Source: Conidiobolus incongruus B7586
Lineage: Eukaryota > Entomophthoromycota > Entomophthoromycetes > Entomophthorales > Conidiobolaceae
Assembly (NCBI GenBank): GCA_000697335.1
Contig: JNEM01008200.1
Coordinates: 1-55,845, forward strand
Direction: 5' to 3'
Length of the DNA: 55,845 nt
The translations under genes and the position numbers were made by a program. The notes beneath the pieces are model-generated. The model did no database searches, was not told the origin of the DNA, and worked only from the letters and a program-made list of their open reading frames with translations. This document shows, piece by piece, positions 46,183 to 55,845 of the stretch (positions are counted from its first letter, which is position 1; each line of letters opens with the position of its first letter).

Positions 46183-48635
46183 ATTTATACTCAATAATAA
46201 AATATCTAATATTGAAAGATTTAAACATCGTCTATTCTTGGAAAAATTTAAGCTATTGCTATCTATATTGTACACAACATAATTATATTCCAATCCGCAG
46301 TTTCAGAATTATTGAATTGAGGGTTATAAATGAGAATATTCAATTTATATAACTTTATATATTTAATATCAACTCTAATTAATTAAAATTAGTCACTCTA
46401 TTTAGTTTTTTGGTATTAATTTAAATTTATTATAAATATCATTTTTGAATAATGTATATATTGAATATATTGAGTGGTATCAATTGGATAAAAAAAGTTT
46501 TAATAATATATAAGATCAATTGTGATTCATACTACATTGGTAATTTAGTGGGACACCGATAAATATATGATAAGTTTTTGGATATTATTGTAAAATATTT
46601 TAAATTTTCAAAATATTAGAGAAAATAATTGAATATAATTTTTAATATTATTTCTAAATAATACAAAATTAACATAATACAGATATGTTCTTAACTAAAT
46701 CTTCGCCTAAAAAAGATTGTAATTCTATATACCAAATATTGTCATAATGAGTTTTAAATGTTTTTATTCAATTGACTGACTGATCAGACTTATTCAATTA
46801 TTGAGGCCGCAGTGTATTATTCTTGAAAGGGACAATTAATTCAAAATATTGAAAATATATTTAAAATTAGACAAGAATTTATAACAGTTACTGAATTTTC
46901 ATAATATTCAATACAAAATATTAAGTTTATTTTTCTTGATAAAATTTAATTATCTTCCTAATTTTTAAATTTTTAATAATTATATTCAGGATTTATTGCA
47001 ATCCAATTTTAACTGCAAAAACAGTTCGTAGCCTTATTACAATTCAAAACTATCGATCTAATACCCATTAATAATTCAGAATATTCTTTAAATTACACAA
47101 AATATTAATAAAATTCTTAAAATGGTAATTGGTTCATTTTGTACACCAGTTGAGTTGATTAATTTGATCCCTATTTTTACGTCATTGGTATGAAAACTAA
47201 TAGACGATATTCATGTTATCAATAGCAGAACATAATATAATTACTACTAATGACGATCATTTCTATACTCAGCTTAATATTTTATACTAATTATTAATTC
47301 TGTTCTAATTGTATATCACACAATACTAGTATTCAATTAAAACTTTAACAATATATTAATGATGAAAAAAATATTGTTGGGGTTATATTTAATAATTGCT
47401 TTAATATTAAATATGAAATTTTTTCATATGAATCTGAGAGAATTTTTTCTTTTATTTATTCAATCAAATGGATTAAGCAACTTTGTTAACAATTCTGATG
47501 TGGTCAATATAAGTTTAAAAAATTAATATTACAAGTTATTGTAGTTAAATTTCATAAGCCAACCAATAGTTATAATTTATATTTTTATATTGATATTAAA
47601 CGAATAATTATATATTATGAAAAAAAATAAATATTGGAAACTAATTATATAATATCGTATTATAATACCTCTATAGTTTTTCACATTGATTTAGGTTTTT
47701 ATTATGGGTGAATCTCAGTTTTGATATTATGATATTATTATCATTTAACAAATTCACATAAATAAACTTAGCAATAATGTGTTTAAAATATGTGATTATA
47801 AATTATAAAATATTAAATTTTTATTCTGATAATTCGATAAAACAATATTTCACGTGATTTTTTGGACATATTTTTTTCAATTCTCTTTAATATAGTCAAT
47901 TTCTTCTCACAGATAATTGTTACAATTTAAAATTTTATTGCTTTAACTTCTATCTACTATATCATGAACAACTTAGGATTCCTCAAATCATCTCTGGAAA
48001 CTGATATCCAAATTTTGTTAATATTTTTGTGCTTTTTACAATCTTAGAAAAAGCCTAGATTTATAATTTTGTCATCAATTTGTAAATATCGGCATATATA
48101 CATTTAATTATTATTCTATAGAGCGAATATATTAGATACAGAGTCTGTTAAAAATTTTTTGTACTATAATTGATATGTTTTTTTACTATGTATTCTAATC
48201 AATATTAGTAAATCAATTTTTATTTAAATAAATTATAAAACTTTAATTGCTTAATAAAAAAATTTTTTTAATTATAATTTATTCAAATAATTAATTAATT
48301 AATTAATTGAAAGTATTATATATTTTAAAATTTTGAAAAAAAACAAAAGAAATCTTATTTCACAATTATTAAAAATTTAATTAATTATAAAAAACCTTAA
48401 ATGAAAAATTTTTTTCTTATAAGCTTAAATAATTTAATTTCATTATTGGCTCAATCAACATACTTAGATCTATAGCTTGAAATATATCAACTTATTATTA
48501 TGTTTATACTAATTTAATTAATATAATTAAAGTCTGAAATTGATATATCAATCAGATAGTATAATTTATTTTTTTAATTGGGATTTAAATTTTTTTTAAA
48601 TCTATAATAATTTTATTGATAAATTAATCTAAATG
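46183..48635. other. Array spacer, copies 5-6
   Basis: A+T-rich, no gene seen; contains the spacer repeat at about 47077-47180 and an (ATTA)n run near 48285-48308. Confidence 0.4.
47077..47180. repeat. Spacer repeat, unit upstream of copy 5
   Basis: ATTCAGAATATTCTTTAAAT followed by GGTAATTGGTTCATTTTGTA and GTTGATTAATTTGATCCC, matching units at 40508 and 43966. Confidence 0.6.
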
Positions 48636-48907
48636 TAATCTAAAGAATTAATTTATTTCTTTGAGATAAACCTTTAATCTTCCTAAAATCATAGTTACCA
48701 GGGTACTTAGGAGTGACAACATGGTGGCGTACATGGAGCTAGGATTTTGTAATAAAAGGTTTAGAAGTGGTGTTGAAAGCTTCAGTTTCTTTAATGCAGC
48801 TGATATTGTTAAGTTGATTCAACCATCAGTCAACTTTATAGAATGGGAAAGTAGAGGCTTGAATGGAGGCAAAAGAGGAAGTAATGGAACCAAGATTTTG
48901 GATTCAT
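48636..48907 (-). pseudogene. I78-like inhibitor array, copy 6 (dead)
   Basis: Starts with ATG at 48905-48907 but loses frame within the leader. Recognisable pieces are QASTF (leader end), LNQLNN, a His-His-Val-Val equivalent of NHRV, then TPKYPGNYDF and SQRNK near the 3' end, spread over different frames. Several frameshifts and stops are present. A Tyr aligns with residue 73 of the intact copies. More decayed than copy 2. Confidence 0.8.
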
Positions 48908-50019
48908 TATATTGTCTAATTAATAATATGATATTGGACTTTAGGCCATTATCACTATAATTTTTTATTTATCAAGTATTGATTCAAATATATTCACAAC
49001 AAGTATAGAATGAATGGTATATTACAACAATAAGTTCAAATAAACTTAACAATATTTTTAGTTCATTCAAGAATAATATTGAATTTGAGGAACAATTATT
49101 AAGTTGTTACTTAAATACGATGACAATATATTTTATATTAAATCTTGAACGAAAACAAATAAATATTACATCATATTAAACTTTATTATTTAGTTACTTT
49201 CAATATCAAATAAAAAAATACCTCTAACCAATTTTCTTATTTAACTACAAGCAAAGATATTTACTTTCCATAATTCTGCACTTATTTAATAAAATATTCT
49301 TTCATAAATATATCAAAATCAAAATTAATAATTAACTAACCAAGCACTGTTGACAATCAATTTAGCTTTAAAACTATAAAATAATATTAGTTTATTTTTT
49401 ACAGATTATAATTATAGTAAGGGTAATATATATAAAATGATGATCTATAATATGGTAAGTGAGAATAAGAATATTGTTTAACTATATTAGATAAATATTT
49501 ATTAATTAAAATAGAGATATTTAAAATTATTTCAAACAAATAATATTTAGTATAAAAAAAACAAATTTTTATTATAAATAATTTAATTTATTTTTTTTTA
49601 ATTTTAATATATTAATTAAAATTATATTTATAAAATTTTGAAAAAATAATAATAATTATCATTTTATTGCATCAAATATTCAACCTATACATTATATTCT
49701 TCATGTGAAAGTATAATTGTATTTTAATAGATAAATTCCATTGAATCTAGTTAACATCTTATCTATCAAAATATGAAAGTTGTTTATATTGTGATTGATT
49801 ATATATAATATCAATAATTGAGTATTTATTATTGAAATGTTGTATTCTCAAAAAAATTATATACTGTATATTCTTGTATATAAATATCAAAAATTAAAAG
49901 ATAATAATTTGAATATAAGATTATATATAAAAATAATATATTAACATACAATGAATAAATACTACATTATACTTATTATTACTATACATTAAGTATTAAT
50001 TTATTATTAAATTTATAAA
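48908..50019. other. Array spacer, copies 6-7
   Basis: A+T-rich, nothing recognisable. Confidence 0.4.
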
Positions 50020-50310
50020 CTATTGGCACTTCAAGCTGATGACATCGTTATGTTCATTAGTGTTGATAGTCAATCTCTCTGGAATAAAGGACATGTCTCC
50101 CATAGTATAAGGTCCAAGGACACGATGATTGGAGGGAAGTTGAGATCTCTCAATTATTCTATGAGAAGGAGTAACGAAAAGCTGAAATTCGTCAATGTAG
50201 ATAGCTTTATCGAGCTGATTGACCCATTTGTCTCCCTTGCAGGACTGGAGAGCGGAACCTTGAGCAGAAATGAGAGAAGCAGTTAAGATGCCGAATAACT
50301 TAAAGTTCAT
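50020..50310 (-). CDS. Secreted I78-like serine protease inhibitor, array copy 7, 96 aa
   Basis: Member of a second subgroup with copy 8. Signal peptide MNFKLFGILTASLISAQG, then C24 and C95, SCKGDKW, QLFVTPSHRIIERSQLPSNHRV, and GDMSFIPERLTINTNEHND. The segment with Met73 and Pro before ERL is the closest in the array to the TMDYRPDRL of Aspergillus elastase inhibitors, which strengthens the I78 assignment. The protein ends KCQ. About nine in ten residues match copy 8. TATATATAAG 69 bp upstream with TTTTGAGTAA before it. Confidence 0.82.
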   Translation of the reverse strand: MNFKLFGILTASLISAQGSALQSCKGDKWVNQLDKAIYIDEFQLFVTPSHRIIERSQLPSNHRVLGPYTMGDMSFIPERLTINTNEHNDVISLKCQ

Positions 50311-50378
50311 TATAATACGAGTAATTGATTGATTATTATTATTATTATATTTGATATTAAAATATATTATAATGATGG

Positions 50379-50405
50379 CTTATATATACCTTCAATTACT
50401 CAAAA
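50379..50405 (-). promoter_or_regulatory. Promoter module of copy 7
   Basis: TTTTGAGTAA (about 50396-50405) then TATATATAAG (50379-50388) on the minus strand, the same order and spacing as copies 3-5 although the genes have diverged. Confidence 0.55.
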
Positions 50406-52042
50406 TTTGAATGCCCTAAAATTTTATCAAATTATTATTTCTATTATTTTAGCCTATTTCGTAAATATTAAATATGGTAATTAATACGTAGAAAATTGGG
50501 GCAATTTAAGTATAATATTTGGTTCATTAATATTACTAAATTAAAATTATATATTAATTCTAATTAATTATTCCTAAAGATTAAAATTATATTTCAATTC
50601 TTATTCTGGAAATAATTGTTTCTATTACAAATATGAAAAATATAAAATATTATAATATATATCTGAGTATAATTGATAATATTTTAAAGTAAAAGTAAAA
50701 GAAAATTTAAATTTTTGCATAAAATATTATTTTAAACTCTGTTCAAAATATAAATTTAATAATATTCACAAAAATTTTTAAACTCATAGATAATATAACT
50801 TTCTTCAATATTGGAATTAAAATATAATTTTTCAATAGAAAGTATTAATTTTATAACATTTAAATTTAAAATTGTCACAAAATTTCCTTTTAGAGTAATT
50901 GGTTCCTATAACCTCTCAAAATTTGAGTGAGTGTTCATATAATTGAACAATCTTCACAAAAAATCATAAGCATGCATTAAATATGTTAAATATTTTTTAT
51001 AATGAATTAATGAAGAATATATATTCAATTATACAATTGCTGTAATATGTTATAATTTTTACTGATACAAATAATGCATATATAATACTAATAAATACTT
51101 TATTTCCCTAATTTAAATATGATAACCAAAAGATTGTAAGTATAATAATGTATATAAAATCATATATCTTTCAAACTGTTGAAAGTTGATAAATTATTAA
51201 TGCAGTATCCTCAACATTTGTTGAACTAAAATTTTAATCAGAATAAATTATTCATATTTTGAATTAGATAAAATATAGATTGTTCTAGAAATGTAAATAT
51301 CATTATTTTTTAATTATTACTCAATTCTTTAACAAATTTGAAGAGTTTAAACTTTAATAATTTAATTTATTTTAACTTTTATTAAAATGATATTTAAATA
51401 TTTGAAAATTATACTATTTTCCAATATTAAAAAAATTTTATTAAGGTAGGAATGAAATATTTTGAAACAAATATAATATCTGGTTAATAATGATATCACA
51501 TTAAAAAATTACTACGATTATTATTAATAAATTAAATTGATTTTAGCCAATTTAAAATCTAGGCTTATCTACATTGAGTAGTAACGTTTAATTAATAAAC
51601 ACCTAGCATTGAAATGCTTTTAAAAATGAACCAAATTAATACAAAAATTATATCATTTAATCATTATATATCGTGATATAATTTTAATTTATATACCTTT
51701 TCTATTATGAAAACTTTAACAATATCAAGTTATAATATTATATAATAGTAACATTTAATAATGCTATTTTTATACCTTATTGAAAAAATTCGAACTAATA
51801 AAATAAAATGATGTGATTATACATAATAAATTATAATGAATTTAACATTAAAAGATAATCTATCAAACTGATGAATCAATATTAAAACATTATAAAATAA
51901 ATTAATAGTAATATTGAAATAACTAGATATATAATTATGGGAACAATATTAGATTATTGTGTATTTCAAAAAATTTAGTATTATAGTATAAGACTCAAAA
52001 TATTGAAAATGATTAAACTTTATTTACATAATTAATCTAGAA
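50406..52042. other. Array spacer, copies 7-8
   Basis: A+T-rich, no gene seen. A weaker trace of the spacer repeat (GTAATTGGTTC) lies at 50888-50950. Confidence 0.4.
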
Positions 52043-52333
52043 TTATTGGCATTTCAAACTGATAACATTGTTATGTTCATTAATGTAAATAGTTAATCTC
52101 TCTGGAATAAAGGACATGTCTCCCAAAGTATCAGGTCCAAGGACACGATGATTGGAGGGAAGTTGAGATCTCTCAATTATTTTATAAGAGGAAGTAACGA
52201 AAAGCTGAAATTCGTCAATGTAGATAGCTTTATCGAGCTGATTGACCCATTTGTCTCCCTTGCAGGACTGGAGAGCGGAACCTTGAGCAGAAACGAGAGA
52301 AGCAGTTAAGATGGCGAATAGTTTGAAGTTCAT
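52043..52333 (-). CDS. Secreted I78-like serine protease inhibitor, array copy 8, 96 aa
   Basis: Nearly identical to copy 7: MNFKLFAILTASLVSAQG leader, SCKGDKW, IIERSQLPSNHRV, GDMSFIPERLTI, ending KCQ, with Met73, Cys24 and Cys95. The ten or so differences include Tyr/Asp in the loop before GDM (GPDTLGDM) and YIN for NTN after LTI. Unlike the coding region, the promoter differs from copy 7: GTATTTAAAC stands at the TATA position and the GAGTAA motif is not clear, so its expression may differ. Confidence 0.82.
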   Translation of the reverse strand: MNFKLFAILTASLVSAQGSALQSCKGDKWVNQLDKAIYIDEFQLFVTSSYKIIERSQLPSNHRVLGPDTLGDMSFIPERLTIYINEHNNVISLKCQ

Positions 52334-53825
52334 TGAATTTTTTATATTCTCTTTAGATTAATTGATATTGAAAATTTTATTGAAAATTTTTTGTTTAAAT
52401 ACACTTGGTTGATGAGCAATTCTCAATCATTATATCATAACAACATCATTTAATCATTTTTCAAAACCAATAGTTGAGCTATATAATTGAGGATTTTTAT
52501 GATTTGTATTGACAAGCTTGAATCTTTTTATTATATTTAATAAATCAATTATCTTGAATTTAACTAATATTTCTAAATACTAGCTATAATATTTAAAATC
52601 CAACAAATATGTTGAGTAATACAATAAAGATCAAATATAGAAATATTAAACTATGAAGCCAATTGTTAATACAAAAAATTGTAAAATGATCTGGTTATAT
52701 AATTCCGTAATTCTTATTTCTATTTCAAAAGCTTTAGAAAATATAATAAATTAATATATTTAATTGAACCTGAACAAATAATTTTAATTGATGATAAATC
52801 ATTCCTACATTATTGGGATAGTCAGATTCCCTTTTAACAATACACATTAATATTGTATTACAATTAATGTCAAAAATAATATTTGTTATTATTAGAGATT
52901 TTAATACATTTATTACCACTTAAACTGTTAATAATCTAATTAAATATTATAAATTTTAAATCTACGAGTAACAGAATTGGTAAAATAACATAATAAATAG
53001 TTTAACGAATAAAGAAAAATATCAGTTATTTGAAAAATAACCTTTAGCGATTATATCATTTATGACGTTACAGTGAATGTGTCTGGTCAAATATAAAAGA
53101 TCTATTGAATCTAAAATATCATTAATTTATTTTATGTAAAAAATAAAACTAGAATAATTAAAGTTTGGTTGAAATTTATAAAATTCTAGAATACAAATAA
53201 TGAGGTATATATTATAATTAAAAGAGAAGGAATTTGAGGTATAATACTGAGATTATTGTTATTATTTGGTCATATAATTATTCAATTTCAATATTGAATT
53301 CAATATCAATTGGGTTGAGAAATTTATTATAAATATTTAGGTTGCTAATATGGATAATAATTTAAAAATTAAATATATTCAATAAACATCTATGAAATAT
53401 TTCATCTATATAGTTATTTAATAATCTTATTATTATATAACTACAAATTAAAAAGAATAAATAATATATTACAATAGATTTGATAAATCTATTATTTGTA
53501 TTATTTAAGTCAAAATTATTTTTTCGTGAAATTTTTTATTTAAAATTAAATCATTTTAATAATTCAATATATTGAATATCATAATCTAATCTAAAAATAA
53601 TTTTATTTGCTTGATATTATTATAATATAGATTAACTATTTAATAATCTATATATGTATTAATAGAGAAATCAATTATATGCAACAATATTAACTATTAA
53701 TTTTTGATACTGAAAGAATATTCAATGTAGATATTTTTTATATAAACATTTTTTTTGTTTAGGTTAATTTGAATTTATAATAATATATAATAGAAACATT
53801 TATATAAACTGAGTTATTGAAATTA
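52334..53825. other. Array spacer, copies 8-9
   Basis: A+T-rich, nothing recognisable; the minus-strand frame 52734-52919 has no coding character. Confidence 0.4.
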
Positions 53826-54112
53826 TTAGCAATAGATACGAAAAACTTGATTATAATCATTGAGATAGATGTTTAATTTCTCAGGAGTGTGAGAAGCATC
53901 AGTTCCAAAGTAAAAAAAAATGAAATAATACTTAGCAGGGAGCTTGAATCTTTCGAGCAAGGAAGGAGCTTTAGTAACCAAAAGCTTGATTTGATCAACA
54001 CAAAATAACTAATTAATTAATTCATCCATTAGTCACCTTGACATGATTTGAGGGTTGAGGCTTGGCCAGAGGCTTAAGAAGCGGCGAGGATGGCAAATAA
54101 TTCGAAGTTTAT
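53826..54112 (-). pseudogene. I78-like inhibitor array, copy 9 (dead, divergent)
   Basis: The start codon is ATA in place of ATG (INFELFAILAAS), followed by stops in the leader and after CQGD, and at least one frameshift. The C-terminal part is still readable: LLERFKLPA, GTDASHTPEKLNIYLNDYNQ, ending in Cys and TAA. Ala aligns with residue 73. It differs strongly from both subgroups, so it represents a third lineage. The array may extend beyond this copy outside the window. Confidence 0.8.
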
Positions 54113-55845
54113 GATTCATTTGCTGATTGAATTGCATCTATTTGATTTTGAAAATTTTTGAACTTATTTGATTTCATATACTCATCAACTTATTTTCTTT
54201 AATACTCAATTTTTGAACTATGGTTTAAAATGCATATTTATTTAAATTTAATCCTTAAATAATAATATAAAGACAATATTTTCTGTGGAAGAATATCATT
54301 ACTCTATTTCTAAAATCCCTTGTTATTAATTTTTGTAATTAAACTATAATCCGTCAGTTTTGTTGAGTAATCATAATAGCGAAATTCAATTATATTTTTG
54401 AAAGTTTAATAGTTCGCAATTTTAAATACTGATGGATAATAATAATTATCATAACCAACACTTTTTAATAATAATATATTCTTAATAAAGATAGTTATTA
54501 TATATTCGATATTAAGTTTTTTATTTTGTACTAAATATCAGGTTAAATTTTATAAATATGATTAAATATTTTTATGCATATGATCTAAAAATTTCCTAAT
54601 ATATAATTAAATCTTTTGAACTTGATAGAATTTTTATGTTATTCTATTTAATGATCAAATTATAAAATTATTAACTAATTTAGATTAATTACATCTCATT
54701 TTTATTTATAGTGAATTTGATTTTAATTTTTTCAACATCTATTTATTATTAAAATGTTTTTGAATTTAAATATTATCAAATAATCCTAGTATGTGACAAA
54801 TAAAATATAGATAACAAAGACATTAACATTATAATATTTTATAATTCAAGTAATACAACCTTTTTACTAAATATATCATACTTAATTTTAGTTATATAAA
54901 TTGAAATATTAAACATGAAATTATATTTATATTATGAAATACTAGTTTTTATTTATTAATGCTTATTAATTGAAATATTGAAATTTCAATTTTAAATTTT
55001 TTAAAGTTTATTAAATATTTATTAAATAAATATATTCATCTTTTATTGTTAAACATTATAATATAGTTTTATTTAGAAATTATAATATATATTTCATAAA
55101 TTTAAGTTTAAGTCAAAGCTATAATATTTATTTTTTTATTTAGTATTTTATATTATCCAACAATTATTAAAATTTCTTTAATCAATATTGATTTATATAC
55201 TTTATATAAGGTATTATTAAAACTAGATCATTTAAGTTATGATTTTAATAAAGTAAATTAAATAATTTTATTAAAGCTTGGATTTAAATATAATAAAATT
55301 ATTATATTATTCTGAAATTGATGACCTATAGTTAAATTAAAATATTTAATTTTTTTATTAATATTATTATATTGTCTTTAAAGTTTAGAAATCAATGTTT
55401 ATTTTAAATTAAAATAATTATTTTATAAATTTTCCATATTTTTAAGTGTATATTATATTATTAGTATGGAAATAAAAAATGACAAATTTTTTAATTTTTA
55501 TTTTTCATATATATTATAAATTTTGAGAAATAATTTATATATAAAATGTATAAGAAAATATATTTTTTCAAATTATATATATTCAATTATAATTATCTTT
55601 TTATCAAAATAATTTAATTTTAAAATTTTTAATTAAATATTATCATACTTAAATTTACTAGTAATTATCAAAATGCTTTTATTTTTATATTATTAAAGCT
55701 TAATTATAAATTTGTTAAAATCATTTCAAACTTGTAAATATTTTTTTAAGATAATATTTTTTCTAAAACTACCATATATCATTAGATTTATAATTTTAAA
55801 ATTAAAAGGGATATTATTTAAAATATATTAAAATTTAAAAGATTA
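54113..55845. other. A+T-rich right end
   Basis: No gene or further inhibitor copy seen in the last 1.7 kb. A TGATGAGTATATG stretch at about 54180 (minus strand) may be the remains of the copy 9 promoter. Confidence 0.45.

Overview
The window is nuclear DNA of a very A+T-rich eukaryote, most likely an early-diverging fungus. The evidence is: spliced genes with short GT..AG introns (mostly 53-64 bp), a nuclear tRNA-Tyr with an intron at position 37/38, a fungal-type CorA protein with the WGMx..VPGQ block, fungal MCT-like major facilitator transporters, and small secreted proteins resembling the I78 elastase inhibitors of Aspergillus. An entomophthoralean (Conidiobolus-like) fungus would fit, but that is a guess. 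Genes are islands of more balanced base composition in long stretches that are about four-fifths A+T.

Left part (1-16 kb): a housekeeping group, all on the minus strand. Two small two-exon paralogues of the NDUFA4/MLRQ (B12D) family (2255-2498 and 11739-12001) flank an eight-exon gene for the scaffold (A) subunit of protein phosphatase 2A (TPD3; 8448-10963). Then comes a divergent CorA-type transporter (14400-15740) whose GMN signature reads GMR. A decayed repeat family (3.1-3.9, 4.3-4.6, 6.3-6.5 and 21.0-21.2 kb) and a dead DDE transposase scrap (13.8-14.0 kb) lie between them.

Middle part (17-33 kb): four copies of one MCT-like transporter gene in alternating orientation (-,+,-,+). The outer two are dead and the inner two (22480-23793 and 25763-27058) are intact. 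Two tRNA-Tyr copies, one functional (31366-31449) and one degenerate (20143-20226), are interleaved. The tRNA and transporter copies are both on the plus strand in each pair and have decayed reciprocally, which suggests an old segmental duplication. A 68-codon gene of unknown function (30580-30786) and an unexplained G+C-richer island (28.53-28.88 kb) complete this part.

Right part (35.9-54.1 kb): a head-to-tail, minus-strand array of nine copies of a small secreted protein gene. Five are intact (96 codons each) and four are dead. The proteins have a signal peptide, two cysteines, and the LPxNHRV...RLTIxxNE...C pattern of the I78 serine-protease-inhibitor family. The residue aligned with the presumed reactive-site position differs between copies (Phe, Arg, Met, and Tyr or Ala in dead copies). 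One copy is a mosaic of two others. The genes share a TATA plus GAGTRA promoter module, and recognisable pieces of the upstream spacers are duplicated too. This rapidly evolving inhibitor array is the most interesting system in the window. Its inhibitory role is inferred from sequence pattern only.
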